Source: an uncultured Desulfovibrio sp. (lineage in GTDB: Bacteria > Desulfobacterota > Desulfovibrionia > Desulfovibrionales > Desulfovibrionaceae). Taken from it: a DNA stretch of 39,124 nt. Location: contig NZ_CALVHE010000018.1 in assembly GCF_944327235.1 (NCBI RefSeq), positions 1 through 39,124 on the forward strand, written 5' to 3'. Under the pieces are notes generated by a model, which saw only the letters and a list, made by a program, of their open reading frames with translations, had not been told where the DNA came from and made no database searches. Both the position numbers and the translations under genes were made by a program. Position 1 is the first letter of the stretch. Every line of letters begins with the position of its first letter. Positions 7,383-20,863 of this stretch are shown here, piece after piece.

Positions 7383-7422
7383 GAAAAAAAGACTTGCCAA
7401 AAAGAAAAACTAAGGCTATGAG
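7383..7422 (+). promoter_or_regulatory. Promoter of rpoBC
   Basis: An A7 tract leads into GACTTGCCA, with TTGCCA (7394-7399) as -35, 17 bp, then TATGAG (7417-7422). The segment 7383-7400 is identical over 18 nt to the promoter of the tRNA/tuf/ribosomal operon at 27008-27025, and the -10 regions also resemble each other (TANNAGCATYG). A second TATAAT at 7433-7438 lacks a matching -35. Confidence 0.65.
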
Positions 7423-7699
7423 CATTGATTCCTATAATGCATTGGGGGATACTCTGGTCACGACGGCAAAACGCACACGCACGGCATAGATTTTTTCAGG
7501 CAGGCAAACGGAACGCCCCGTAAAGGGGGGTGCGCCCGTTTGTCCTTTGTTGCGTCTTTGACCAGAAACCCAAGGGAACTACGCTTCGGACAGCGGCACA
7601 CTGACGTCGCCCGCAGAGCGTGCGTCCGCCCGGCGGCACGGGGCCACCCCACCCGGCGTCAGGAACCGAAGCGCAACCGCTACCCACTTGAGGTACAGC
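7423..7699 (+). other. Long rpoBC leader
   Basis: About 270 nt separate the predicted rpoB promoter from its start codon and hold no supportable gene. A nested inverted repeat is visible: CAAACGG (7505-7511) with CCGTTTG (7536-7542) around a CCCC/GGGG inner stem (7516-7519, 7525-7528), followed by a T-rich stretch. It might act as an attenuator or processing site. The rest of 7328-7699 shows nothing beyond the promoter. Confidence 0.4.
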
Positions 7700-10600
7700 A
7701 TGGGCCAGCTTATCAAACAGTTCGGCAAGATCAAAGTTTCGCTCCCCATCCCGCACCTGCTCAATCTTCAGATAGACTCGTACGAGAAGTTTCTGCAGGA
7801 AGGCGTGGCCGAGGCCGACCGCAAGCCCGATGAAGGGCTGGAAGGCGTGTTCCACACCGTCTTTCCCATCGAAGATTTCAACAAGACCGCCAGTCTGGAG
7901 TTCGTGAGCTACGAAGTTCAGGAGCCCAAGTACGATCAGGCCGAATGCATTTCCAAGGGGCTGACCTACGAAGCGCCCGTGCGCATCAAGGTCCGCCTTG
8001 TGGTCTATGACATGGATGAAGCCTCCGGCAACCGGACCATCCGCGACATCAAGGAGCAGGACATCTATTTCGGCACCCTGCCCCTGATGACCGAAAAGGG
8101 CACCTTCATCATCAACGGCACCGAGCGCGTCATCGTCAATCAGCTCCAGCGCTCGCCCGGCATCATCTTCGAGCACGACGGCGGCAAGACGCATACCAGC
8201 CGCAAGGTGCTCTACTCCTGCCGCGTCATCCCCATGCGCGGCTCCTGGCTCGACTTCGACTTCGACCACAAGGACATCCTCTACGTCCGTATCGACCGCC
8301 GCCGCAAAATGCCCGCCACCATCCTGTTCAAGGCCATGGGCATGACCAAGACGGACATCCTGGACTACTTCTATACCCGCGAGCACTACCAGCTCGCCGA
8401 TCCCGACCGCCTGTTCTGGGAAGTGGAGAAGGACCTCTACCGCAAGGACAATGCCTACGCCGATATCGCCGCTCCGGACGGCACGGTCCTCGTCAAGGCG
8501 GGCAAACTCATCACCAAGCGCGGCTGGCGGCAGATCTGCGAGGCGGGCATCCCCACCATCGAAGTGCGCCCGGACACCCTTGACGGCATGTTCCTTGCCG
8601 AGGACGTGGTGGCCGAAGGCAGCGGCGAAGTACTGGCCGAAGCCGCGGACGAGATCACTCCCGGTCTGCTGGAACGTATGCGGGATGCGGGCATCCGGCG
8701 CATCGCCGTGCTGCACACCAAGGGCACGGACACCTCCTCCTCCATCCGCGACACCCTCATGCAGGACCGCATCGCGGATCAGGAAAAGGCTCAGGAGGAG
8801 ATCTACCGCCGTCTGCGCCCCTCCTCCCCGCCCACCGCGGAGATCGCGGCCAGCTTCTTCGACAATCTTTTCCGCAATCCCGACTACTACGACCTGTCGC
8901 CCGTGGGCCGCTACAAGCTCAACCAGCGCCTTGCCCTCACCGCGCAGGCGGTGGCCGGGGCCGAGCTGTCCGCCTACGACAAGAAGTTCGTCAACGAGGA
9001 CGGCAAGACCCTTGAGGAAAAATTCCACGGTCTGCTGGAGAACCGCACGCTCAACGATCACGACATCCTGACCGCCATCAAGGTGCTCGTGCAGTTGAAG
9101 GACAGCCACGGCCCCGCCGACGACATCGACCATCTGGGCAACCGCCGCGTGCGTCTGGTGGGCGAACTGGTGGAGAACCAGTACCGCATCGGCCTCGTGC
9201 GCATGGAACGCGCCATCAAGGAGCGCATGAGCCTGCAGGAGATCTCCACGCTCATGCCGCATGACCTCATCAATCCCAAGCCGGTCGCGGCCGTGCTCAA
9301 GGAATTCTTCGGCACGTCCCAGCTCTCGCAGTTCATGGACCAGACCAACTCCCTGTCCGAAGTGACGCACAAGCGGCGTCTCTCCGCTCTGGGTCCCGGC
9401 GGTCTGACCCGTGAGCGCGCGGGCTTTGAAGTGCGCGACGTGCACACCTCCCACTACGGACGCATCTGCCCCATCGAGACGCCCGAAGGCCCGAACATCG
9501 GTCTCATCGTCTCGCTGACCACCTTTGCCCAGGTCAACGACTTCGGCTTCATCGAAACGCCCTACCGCGTCATTCGCGACGGTTACGTCACGGATGAGAT
9601 CGTGCATCTCGACGCCTCGCGCGAATCCGATGCCGTGGTGGCTCAGGCCAATGTGCGCATCGACGCCGACGGCCGTCTGGCCGACGAATTCGTCACCGTG
9701 CGCGTCAAGGGCGAAGTGGAGATGCGCTCCCGTGACGAAGTGACCCTCATGGACATCTCGCCCAGCCAGATGGTGTCCATCTCCGCCGCGCTCATCCCCT
9801 TCCTGGAGCATGACGACGCCAACCGCGCGCTCATGGGCTCCAACATGCAGCGCCAGGCCGTGCCGCTGCTGCGTAGTGAAAAGCCGCTGGTGGGTACCGG
9901 CATGGAAGTGGACGTGGCGCGCGACTCCGGCGCCTGCATCGTGGCCCCGGCCGACGGCGTGGTCAAATACGCCGACGCCGACCGCATCGTGGTGGCCTAT
10001 GAAGGCGGGCTGTTCAAGCAGTCCGGCGGCGTCAAGGCCTACGATCTGCTCAAGTACCACAAGTCCAACCAGAACTCCTGCTTCGGCCAGAAGCCGACCT
10101 GCTATCCCGGCCAGATCGTGAAAAAGGGCCAGATCCTGGCCGACGGTCCGGGCATCGACGAAGGCACGCTGGCGCTGGGCAAAAACCTCGTGGTGGCCTT
10201 CATGCCCTGGTGCGGCTACAACTACGAAGACTCCATCCTCATTTCCGAACGTGTGGTCAAGGAAGACATCTTCACTTCCGTCCATATCGAGGACTTCGAG
10301 GTGGTGGCCCGCGACACCAAGCTGGGACCGGAAGAGATCACCCGCGATATCCCCAACGTCAGCGAGGACATGCTCCGCAACCTCGACGAGAGCGGCATCA
10401 TCCGCATCGGCGCGGCCGTGAAGCCTGACGACATCCTGGTGGGCAAGATCACCCCCAAGGGCGAGACCCAGCTCACCCCTGAAGAAAAGCTGCTGCGGGC
10501 CATCTTCGGTGAAAAGGCCCGCGACGTGAAGAATACCTCCCTCAAGGTGCCGCCGGGAGTGGAAGGTACGGTCATCGACGTCAAGGTCTTCAACCGTCGC

Positions 10601-11923
10601 TCCGGCGAAAAGGATGAGCGTACCCTGGCCATCGAGGCCCACGAGACCGCCGTGCTCGACCAGAAGGAAGCCGATCACCTGCGCGCGCTCTCCGACCGGA
10701 CGCGCACGCTCATCGCGCCCCATGTCGTGGGCAAGCAGGTGGCCACCACCGTGCCCGGCAAGAAGAAGGGCGAGGTGCTGGTGGAGGCCGGCGCGGCGCT
10801 GAGCGAGGAGCAGCTCGAGCAGATCCCCGTCAGGAAGCTGGCCGGGCTCTTCAAGAGCAAGGAAGTCAACGACAACGTGGCCGAACTGCTGCGCGCCTAT
10901 GACCTGGAGGTCGAGTACCTCAAGGGCATCTACGACTCCAAGCGCGAAAAGGTCACCGAAGGCGACGATCTGCCCCCCGGCGTCATCAAGATGGTCAAGG
11001 TCTACATCGCCATCAAGCGTAAGCTCTCGGTGGGCGACAAGATGGCCGGCCGTCACGGGAACAAGGGTGTCGTCTCCTGCATCCTGCCGGAAGAGGACAT
11101 GCCCTTCTTTGCCGACGGGCGTCCCGTGGACATCGTGCTCAACCCGCTGGGCGTGCCCTCGCGAATGAACATCGGCCAGATCATGGAGACACACCTCGGC
11201 TGGGGCGCCAAGGAGCTCGGCCGTCAGCTCGCTGAGCTGGTGGACTCCGGCGCCGCTGTGGCCACCGTCCGCGCCGACGTGAAGGACGTGTTCAACTCCG
11301 AGGCCATCAACGAGCTGGTGGACAGCATGGACGACGAAGAGTTCATCGCCTCGGTGAAGAAGCTGCGCAACGGCATCGTGACCCGTACGCCGGTCTTTGA
11401 CGGCGCCACGGAAGACGAGATCTGGGGCTGGATGGTCAAATCCGGTATGCCGCATGACGGCAAGACCGTGCTCTATGACGGCCGTACGGGCGTGCCCTTC
11501 AAGAACCGCGTGACCACCGGCGTCATGTATATCCTGAAGCTGCACCACCTGGTCGACGAAAAGATCCACGCCCGCTCCACCGGCCCCTACAGCCTCGTGA
11601 CCCAGCAGCCTCTGGGCGGTAAGGCCCAGTTCGGCGGTCAGCGTCTCGGGGAAATGGAAGTCTGGGCTCTGGAAGCTTACGGCGCGGCCTATCTGCTGCA
11701 GGAATTCCTCACGGTCAAGTCCGACGACGTGACGGGCCGTGTGAAGATGTACGAAAAAATCGTCAAGGGCGACAACTTCCTCGAAGCCGGTCTGCCCGAG
11801 TCCTTCAACGTGCTGGTGAAGGAACTCATGAGCCTGGGCCTCGACGTGACCCTGCACGAGGAAGAAGGCAAGAAAAAGCCCAAGCGCGTCGGCTTCATGC
11901 GTGAGCAGGAAGTGGACGAGTAG
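7700..11923 (+). CDS. rpoB: DNA-directed RNA polymerase subunit beta
   Basis: A 1407-residue catalytic subunit of RNA polymerase. The N terminus [21 protein letters not shown], the rifampicin-pocket region ([20 protein letters not shown], about residues 539-558) and the C-terminal [19 protein letters not shown] segment are diagnostic. The residues equivalent to E. coli Asp516, His526 and Ser531 are the usual sensitive-type ones. The start was set at the ATG at 7700 preceded by GAGGT, not the in-frame TTG at 7688. Unlike the usual order, rplL is not upstream; the gene begins a separate rpoB-rpoC unit with its own promoter. Confidence 0.98.
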   Translation: MGQLIKQFGKIKVSLPIPHLLNLQIDSYEKFLQEGVAEADRKPDEGLEGVFHTVFPIEDFNKTASLEFVSYEVQEPKYDQAECISKGLTYEAPVRIKVRLVVYDMDEASGNRTIRDIKEQDIYFGTLPLMTEKGTFIINGTERVIVNQLQRSPGIIFEHDGGKTHTSRKVLYSCRVIPMRGSWLDFDFDHKDILYVRIDRRRKMPATILFKAMGMTKTDILDYFYTREHYQLADPDRLFWEVEKDLYRKDNAYADIAAPDGTVLVKAGKLITKRGWRQICEAGIPTIEVRPDTLDGMFLAEDVVAEGSGEVLAEAADEITPGLLERMRDAGIRRIAVLHTKGTDTSSSIRDTLMQDRIADQEKAQEEIYRRLRPSSPPTAEIAASFFDNLFRNPDYYDLSPVGRYKLNQRLALTAQAVAGAELSAYDKKFVNEDGKTLEEKFHGLLENRTLNDHDILTAIKVLVQLKDSHGPADDIDHLGNRRVRLVGELVENQYRIGLVRMERAIKERMSLQEISTLMPHDLINPKPVAAVLKEFFGTSQLSQFMDQTNSLSEVTHKRRLSALGPGGLTRERAGFEVRDVHTSHYGRICPIETPEGPNIGLIVSLTTFAQVNDFGFIETPYRVIRDGYVTDEIVHLDASRESDAVVAQANVRIDADGRLADEFVTVRVKGEVEMRSRDEVTLMDISPSQMVSISAALIPFLEHDDANRALMGSNMQRQAVPLLRSEKPLVGTGMEVDVARDSGACIVAPADGVVKYADADRIVVAYEGGLFKQSGGVKAYDLLKYHKSNQNSCFGQKPTCYPGQIVKKGQILADGPGIDEGTLALGKNLVVAFMPWCGYNYEDSILISERVVKEDIFTSVHIEDFEVVARDTKLGPEEITRDIPNVSEDMLRNLDESGIIRIGAAVKPDDILVGKITPKGETQLTPEEKLLRAIFGEKARDVKNTSLKVPPGVEGTVIDVKVFNRRSGEKDERTLAIEAHETAVLDQKEADHLRALSDRTRTLIAPHVVGKQVATTVPGKKKGEVLVEAGAALSEEQLEQIPVRKLAGLFKSKEVNDNVAELLRAYDLEVEYLKGIYDSKREKVTEGDDLPPGVIKMVKVYIAIKRKLSVGDKMAGRHGNKGVVSCILPEEDMPFFADGRPVDIVLNPLGVPSRMNIGQIMETHLGWGAKELGRQLAELVDSGAAVATVRADVKDVFNSEAINELVDSMDDEEFIASVKKLRNGIVTRTPVFDGATEDEIWGWMVKSGMPHDGKTVLYDGRTGVPFKNRVTTGVMYILKLHHLVDEKIHARSTGPYSLVTQQPLGGKAQFGGQRLGEMEVWALEAYGAAYLLQEFLTVKSDDVTGRVKMYEKIVKGDNFLEAGLPESFNVLVKELMSLGLDVTLHEEEGKKKPKRVGFMREQEVDE

Positions 11924-11987
11924 CTGCCGGCCATCCGCCGGACAGAGGCAAGGACTGTAACGAGCTTTTGACAAGCAAGGTAGCTAT

Positions 11988-16157
<4,170 letters not shown>

Positions 16158-16175
16158 CCCTTCCCAGAAAAGACT

Positions 16176-16204
16176 AAGCCCCCGGCACAGCCGGGGGCTT
16201 TTTT
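16176..16204 (+). terminator. Strong rho-independent terminator of rpoBC
   Basis: An 11-bp perfect stem (AAGCCCCCGGC with GCCGGGGGCTT) closes an ACA loop and runs into six T residues, 18 bp after the rpoC stop. Confidence 0.93.
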
Positions 16205-16270
16205 GCGTCCTTCACGCAGCGGCTCGCCGTTGCCGATCAAAGCCTGCCGTGCCTGGGCGGCAACATCCTC

Positions 16271-16320
16271 TTGCCGGGCAAAAGATGCTTGCCTAGCCGC
16301 CTTCCCTATGCTATAGGCAA
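16271..16320 (+). promoter_or_regulatory. Candidate promoter and inverted repeats upstream of the cytochrome operon
   Basis: TTGCCT (16289-16294), 17 bp, TATAGG (16312-16317) is a plausible promoter. The hexamers sit inside a 7-bp inverted repeat, TTGCCTA (16289-16295) and TAGGCAA (16314-16320). A small palindrome, TTGCC-G-GGCAA (16271-16281), lies just upstream. The leader to the cytochrome start would be about 250 nt; no gene was found in 16205-16573. Confidence 0.4.
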
Positions 16321-16343
16321 GACGTATCATGTCTTTGCAACTC

Positions 16344-16368
16344 CCCGCAGGAGCGCTGTTCCTGCGGG
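16344..16368 (+). repeat. Stem-loop in the cytochrome operon leader
   Basis: A perfect 9-bp stem (CCCGCAGGA with TCCTGCGGG) has a 7-nt loop. No T run follows, so it is a leader structure or weak pause site rather than a clear terminator. Confidence 0.4.
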
Positions 16369-16573
16369 TGCCTTTCGGCCTTCCCGCAGCATGGTTTCGC
16401 ACAGTTTTCGGCAACGCCTCCGGCCTTGCCTATTTGCTGTTGCGGCGGGGAATCAGGGACAGGATGCGATGGAACCTGGCGGGTACTGGACCGCACGCCG
16501 GTGATGCAGCGTGCTTCCAGCGGCGGCATGGGCCGTCCGGCTACAATTTTCAGCCCCTTTGACAAGGACTTGT

Positions 16574-16963
16574 ATGAAAGCCCCAAACACGAAACAGATG
16601 GTTATGGCGTGTGCCGCGTGCCTGCTGACGCTGGGCCTTGCCCTGCCTTCCGGCGCCACGGCCGAGGAGTTCATCCCCTTCAAGAGCACCGGCATCAGCG
16701 GTGAAAAGATGCCCAAGGTCTTTTTCACTCACGACAAGCATGTGGAGTACGTCAAGGAAGACTGCTCCGCCTGTCACCGCGACGACAGCCCCGACCAGTT
16801 CCTTGATGTGAACGCCCAGCCGGAAGGCAAGAAGGTCGCCTACATGCACGAGACCTGTACGGCCTGCCATATCAAGTACAACAAGGGCCCGCGTCTTACC
16901 GAATGCCGTACCTGCCACAGCGCCTCCATTGCCGCGCAGCAGGGCGCCGCTGCCGCGAAGTAG
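16574..16963 (+). CDS. Periplasmic triheme class III cytochrome c (TmcA-like)
   Basis: A 129-residue exported multihaem cytochrome. The signal peptide spans residues 1-30 with likely cleavage after SGATA. There are three CxxCH haem sites (64-68, 95-99, 111-115), plus His53 and His56 (HDKH) and His92, exactly enough His for three bis-His haems. Tetrahaem c3 usually has CxxCHH at the first site, the extra His serving haem II; here Arg follows, and the haem II site is absent, as in c7-type cytochromes. With the TmcC- and TmcB-like genes downstream it should pass periplasmic electrons, for example from hydrogenase, to the membrane module. Calling it TmcA is by context; the classical TmcA is tetrahaem. 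The start follows AAGGA at 16574. Confidence 0.85.
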   Translation: MKAPNTKQMVMACAACLLTLGLALPSGATAEEFIPFKSTGISGEKMPKVFFTHDKHVEYVKEDCSACHRDDSPDQFLDVNAQPEGKKVAYMHETCTACHIKYNKGPRLTECRTCHSASIAAQQGAAAAK

Positions 16964-17013
16964 CAGCCGCATCCACGCACAGTCAACTTTCGTCCTTCAG
17001 GAGGCATCTCCAC

Positions 17014-17700
17014 ATGATCAATTTCGTGACTGGCCCGCTGTTTACCCTGTCGCTTGCGGTTTTCGCGCTGGGTCTCATCTTCCGTATGGTCGCCTATGTA
17101 GCCGGTCTTGACGGCAAGGCCGACCGCATCGCTTACCGCGCACACACGGATCGCTCCATCCCCGGCATCTTCGCGTCCATCATCAAATGGCTCATCCCCG
17201 GCGGCAGCCGCGGCTGGCGGGCCCAGCCGGTAGCGGCCGTCCTCTTCTTCCTGCTCCATTTCGGCGCGGTGCTCGTGCCCCTTTTCCTGCTCGGGCATAC
17301 CGTCATCCTTGAAAACTCCTGGTTCGGCATCTCCTTGCCCGCTCTGCCTGCCGACCTGGCCGACCTCCTGAGCATCCTGAGCCTCGTGGCTCTGGTGCTG
17401 CTGGTCGTGCGCCGCATCCGTCTGGCCAAGCTGCGCATCCTGACCACCGCCGGGGACTGGTTCATCCTTTTCCTGACCATCATGCCCTTCCTTACCGGCA
17501 TCGTTGCCCGCTTTGAACTGTGCGGCAATTATGAAGGCTGGATGCTGGCCCATGTGCTCTTTGGCGAACTTTTCCTCATCCTTGCGCCCTTCACCAAGCT
17601 TTCGCACATCGCGCTGTTCTTCATGTCCCGTGCCCAGATCGGCATGGACTATGCCATCAAGCGCGGCGGCGCTGCCCGTGGCGGCGCTTTCCCCTGGTAG
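17014..17700 (+). CDS. tmcC: Cytochrome b-type membrane anchor subunit, TmcC-like
   Basis: A 228-residue inner-membrane protein with five predicted helices (about residues 5-28, 70-100, 113-133, 150-170, 182-212). His residues in the second helix region (LLHFGAVLV, LLGHTVI) and the last one (LAHVLFGE, LSHIALFF) are in place to ligate b haems, as in the NarI/DsrM/TmcC group. The start at 17014 has a strong CAGGAGG site. Placed between a periplasmic cytochrome c and a cytoplasmic CCG-domain protein, it would carry electrons across the membrane, possibly exchanging with menaquinone. Confidence 0.82.
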   Translation: MINFVTGPLFTLSLAVFALGLIFRMVAYVAGLDGKADRIAYRAHTDRSIPGIFASIIKWLIPGGSRGWRAQPVAAVLFFLLHFGAVLVPLFLLGHTVILENSWFGISLPALPADLADLLSILSLVALVLLVVRRIRLAKLRILTTAGDWFILFLTIMPFLTGIVARFELCGNYEGWMLAHVLFGELFLILAPFTKLSHIALFFMSRAQIGMDYAIKRGGAARGGAFPW

Positions 17701-17742
17701 TAGGGCCATCCCAGCATTCTTTTCCTTTGAAAGGAGCCTCTA

Positions 17743-19134
17743 ATGTCTGAAATGCTTTGCACCCCAAAGCCGCTGACCACCAAGGAAGAAATCCATACGC
17801 TTCTGCAGGATAAGGGCGGTGCCAAATATTATGCCCAGATGAAACAGATGAAGGTGGATACGGAAGCCCTTGCCCGTGATGTGGAAGCGGCCTGCAAGTC
17901 TTCCCGTACCCGCACCTGGTTGAGCCTTTGCGCCCGTTGCGGCATGTGCGCCGAAAGCTGCTTCCTGTATCAGGCCAATGATCAGGACCCCAAGCAGGTT
18001 CCGTCCTACAAGTTCCAGAGCACCCTGGGCGAGCTGGTGCGCCGCAAGGGCCAGGTGGATACCGAATTCATGCTCCATTGCATGGAAGTCGCCTGGTCCC
18101 AGTGCACCTGCTGTAACCGCTGCTCGCTCTACTGCCCGCACGGCATCGACACCGGCGTGCTTATCAGCATCCTGCGCGGCCTGCTCTTCAAGCACGGTTT
18201 CGTGCCGTGGGAACTGAAGATCGGCTCCGGTATGCACCGTGTCTACGGCGCGCAGATGGACGTCAGCCAGGAAGACTGGCTCGACACCTGCGAATGGATG
18301 GTGGACGAGAACTCCGACGAGTGGCCTGGTCTGGAGATCCCTGTGGACAAGGAAGACGCGGACATCATGTATATCCTCAATGCCCGCGAAGTGAAGCACT
18401 ATCCCGACGATATCGCTAAGGCTGCCATTCTCTTCCATGTGGCCGGCGAAAACTGGACCGTGCCGAGTGAAGGCTGGGAAAACACCTCCCTCACCATGTT
18501 TGCCGGTGACTGGGAAGGTGCTGCCAACAACGTCAAGCGCATCTACAAGTCCGTGGAGAAGCTGCGTCCCAAGACCGTTGTGGGCACCGAGTGCGGCCAT
18601 GCCCACCGCGCCACTGTAGTGGAAGGCCCCTACTGGGCCGGTCAGCCTGACGGCGATCCGCCGGTCAAGTTCATGCACTATGTGGAATGGGTGGCCATGG
18701 CTCTGCGTACCGGCAAGCTCAAGATCGATCCCGCCAAGAAGATCAAGGTGCGCTGCACGCTGCAGGACTCCTGCAACTATGTGCGCAACAATGGTCTGGG
18801 TAAGTACACCCGCGAGATCATGAGTTACATTGCCGAGGATTTCGTGGAAATGTCTTCCTGCGGTGACCATAACTACTGCTGCGGCGGTGGTGGCGGTTTC
18901 AACGGCGTGGGTCTGTACCGCAAGCAGCGCAATGTGGGCCTCAAGATGAAGCTCAAGCAGATCCAGGACACGGGCGCCGAGCTGGTCATCGCCCCGTGCC
19001 ACAACTGCTGGGACGCCATCCGTGACATGATGGAAGAGTATGAAGTCCACAACATCAAGTGGTCCTTCCTCAAGCCCCTGCTCGTGGATATGATCCAGAT
19101 CCCCGAGAATATCGAGCACAATCCTCAGGAATAG
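17743..19134 (+). CDS. tmcB: HdrD-like Fe-S protein with CCG domain, TmcB-like
   Basis: A 463-residue cytoplasmic electron-transfer protein. Two [4Fe-4S] motifs are clear: Cys63/66/69/73 ([11 protein letters not shown]) and Cys121/124/127/131. A C-terminal CCG motif has Cys373, Cys379-Cys380 (YCCGGGGGF) and Cys419/Cys422 (CHNC), as in the non-cubane cluster domain of HdrB/HdrD, DsrK and TmcB. The preceding half-motif (TECGHA, about 286-291) looks degenerate. Start behind AAGGAG. It probably reduces or oxidises a cytoplasmic thiol or redox carrier in the Tmc-type complex. The gene order cytochrome-C-B and the lack of a tmcD gene afterwards differ from the four-gene tmcABCD order I know from D. 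vulgaris. Confidence 0.85.
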   Translation: MSEMLCTPKPLTTKEEIHTLLQDKGGAKYYAQMKQMKVDTEALARDVEAACKSSRTRTWLSLCARCGMCAESCFLYQANDQDPKQVPSYKFQSTLGELVRRKGQVDTEFMLHCMEVAWSQCTCCNRCSLYCPHGIDTGVLISILRGLLFKHGFVPWELKIGSGMHRVYGAQMDVSQEDWLDTCEWMVDENSDEWPGLEIPVDKEDADIMYILNAREVKHYPDDIAKAAILFHVAGENWTVPSEGWENTSLTMFAGDWEGAANNVKRIYKSVEKLRPKTVVGTECGHAHRATVVEGPYWAGQPDGDPPVKFMHYVEWVAMALRTGKLKIDPAKKIKVRCTLQDSCNYVRNNGLGKYTREIMSYIAEDFVEMSSCGDHNYCCGGGGGFNGVGLYRKQRNVGLKMKLKQIQDTGAELVIAPCHNCWDAIRDMMEEYEVHNIKWSFLKPLLVDMIQIPENIEHNPQE

Positions 19135-19162
19135 TCGCGCGTAACAAGTGGACTAGCTAAAT

Positions 19163-19195
19163 AAAGGCGGCCGGAAACTTCCGACCGCCTTTTTG
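19163..19195 (+). terminator. Terminator of the Tmc-like operon
   Basis: A near-perfect stem of about 13 bp (19163-19175 with 19180-19192, one mismatch) runs into a TTTTT tract, 28 bp after the tmcB stop. Confidence 0.88.
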
Positions 19196-19720
19196 CATGT
19201 GTGGTGTGATCCATTCCTTTTTCCCGCCAGACGTACACTCCTGGCTTACAGTTCCTTTCTTCCACCCCCGGGAACGACCTTTCGTACAAGGCACCAGTAG
19301 ATACCCCCCAAAAATACATACTGTAATGGCTAACCGCCTTCGCTCGCGCTGTGACAGCCTCACCTTGTTCACGGCGAAAGTACAACGTAGACAAATCGGC
19401 AAAGTCACGCTCAGGCAGGACATGCTGCTGACCTTTTTGCAAGGTCACCCGAACGTGTCCCACCTCTGTGAGCTCAGCCCGGAAGCGCGCTCCACTACCA
19501 CCATTTTTGAGACGGGTCCGGTAGGTAGCCGGATGCATTGCAAGGAATCAGCCATGCGTCATGTGCTGAACACGTCACCCACACTGTGCTGTATCTGTCA
19601 TGATGTATTCCCTACGGGCATTTCTCGGACACTCAGAGGTCCGCAGCGCCTGCAATGGTTACAGGTGCATAAGACCTCCGTACACGCTCATATACCAGTC
19701 CATGCAACCTTGACTCTGGC
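19196..19720 (+). other. Gene-free stretch between convergent units
   Basis: This 525-bp stretch lies between the Tmc-like operon terminator and the terminator of the leftward genes. Long open frames exist on both strands but none has a ribosome binding site, family motif or neighbouring-gene codon pattern. It looks less GC-rich than its surroundings. It may be decayed sequence; I could not identify a parent gene. Confidence 0.4.
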
Positions 19721-19763
19721 AAAATGAAAGCCCCCATCACCAGAAATTGGCAATGGAGGCTTT
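19721..19763 (-). terminator. Terminator of the leftward methyltransferase unit
   Basis: Read on the minus strand, AAAGCCTCCAT pairs with ATGGGGGCTTT (one G-U pair) around a 15-nt loop and is followed by CATTTT. It lies 36 bp past the stop of the membrane-anchored protein gene. Confidence 0.6.
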
Positions 19764-19798
19764 TCAAACGACAAGCAACGGGGATGCCTGGCCGCAGT

Positions 19799-20848
19799 CT
19801 ATTTGAAATCTTCGGGGATCTGCTTGACCTCGCGAATGTACAGAACGTCACCACTGTTCAGCGCGACGGTCTGCCAGCGCGTCAAACACTTCAGCTTGCC
19901 ACCGGCCAGAAGCGCTTTGCCGATCTCCGAATCGGCAGCCATCTCGATGGTCCAGGCCTGCTTGAAAGGCTCACCGGGCTGGAGCGGCGCCGCCTTATCG
20001 AGATACCGGTCAAGGATGGGCTTTCCCGACTCGCTGAGTATCGTCACGTGCAGGCTGTAGCCGTTGACGCGTTCAGCCGTGGCATTGCGGCCCATGACGA
20101 TGACACGGACCAAAAGCGTCTTGTTGTCGGAAATCACGCCCGCTGCAGCTTCACAGGACTGGATGGGAAGCGTCGCGTTCATGCGCTGCTGCGTCACTTC
20201 GTTTTTCTTAATCAGCTGCAGCCGTTTGGCTTCATTTCGTTTGAGCTGAGCTTCCCGGAATTGGGCAACCAGCTCGCGGGCATTGGGAAGGTCCGTAATG
20301 ACCCAGCCGGACGGAGTACGCTGCAGCAGGAAAATCAGATTAAAATCTTTATCAAACTGGGGATGATGAAGCGTAGCTGAGACAAAGGCCAGATTGGGGT
20401 CACCCGTCCCAGTGGTATTGAGCGCAAGACTGTGCTGCAGTTGCTTCACAAAATCCGGCGGCAAGATCTCAAGAGGCTGCTCAAGCGCTTCCTCAGGCGT
20501 CAGTTCGCGCTGCTTCCCCCTCTCCTTCGCCAGGAGACGCTCCTGCAGATACGTCTGCAGTCGCTGCATGATCGCTTGCTGCTGGTTAGCCCCCTGCTCG
20601 ATGAAAGGATAAAATTCCGCAATGCTTTGCGCAATGCGCTGGTTCATCGCAGGAAAATTCACCTGGACCGAAAGCTGCTCTTCATCAATGCTCTTGAGGT
20701 TGTCTCTCAGCATATCAAAGGCATATTGACTGCTCTGGAGATACTGGTAATGCTTCCAGCCTTCCCAGCCGCCGTAAGCCAACGCAATGACCAATGCCAC
20801 AAGCGCGATTTTAAGCTTGGCCTTCAGCAGGTTTTCCTTCAGGGACAT
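19799..20848 (-). CDS. Membrane-anchored protein of unknown function
   Basis: I do not recognise this 349-residue protein. It has a short basic N terminus and one hydrophobic helix (about residues 12-27), then a long charged, Gln-rich, probably helical region (35-220). A C-terminal domain with alternating hydrophobic residues follows (about 225-345). It has only two Cys, 232 and 321, which could form a disulfide if the domain is periplasmic. The start at 20848 was chosen over an ATG at 20857 because AAGGA is too close to the latter. It follows the methyltransferase gene by 15 bp and is presumably co-transcribed with it. Confidence 0.75.
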   Translation of the reverse strand: MSLKENLLKAKLKIALVALVIALAYGGWEGWKHYQYLQSSQYAFDMLRDNLKSIDEEQLSVQVNFPAMNQRIAQSIAEFYPFIEQGANQQQAIMQRLQTYLQERLLAKERGKQRELTPEEALEQPLEILPPDFVKQLQHSLALNTTGTGDPNLAFVSATLHHPQFDKDFNLIFLLQRTPSGWVITDLPNARELVAQFREAQLKRNEAKRLQLIKKNEVTQQRMNATLPIQSCEAAAGVISDNKTLLVRVIVMGRNATAERVNGYSLHVTILSESGKPILDRYLDKAAPLQPGEPFKQAWTIEMAADSEIGKALLAGGKLKCLTRWQTVALNSGDVLYIREVKQIPEDFK

Positions 20849-20863
20849 AGCATTCATCCTTTT

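Noticed and set aside
7496-11974. Very long minus-strand open frame opposite rpoB
   Set aside because: Mirror of rpoB codon bias; the translation has no domain and is rich in His, Val, Asp and Leu in the usual shadow pattern.
16574-19134. Assignment as DsrJ-DsrM-DsrK
   Set aside because: The triheme count suits DsrJ, but the anchor (228 residues) and CCG protein (463 residues) are shorter than I expect for DsrM and DsrK, the order differs and dsrOP are absent; Tmc-like fits better.
19197-19727. Plus-strand 176-codon frame in the gene-free stretch
   Set aside because: It starts inside the terminator tail of the Tmc-like operon, has no ribosome binding site, and neither its composition nor its motifs suggest a protein.
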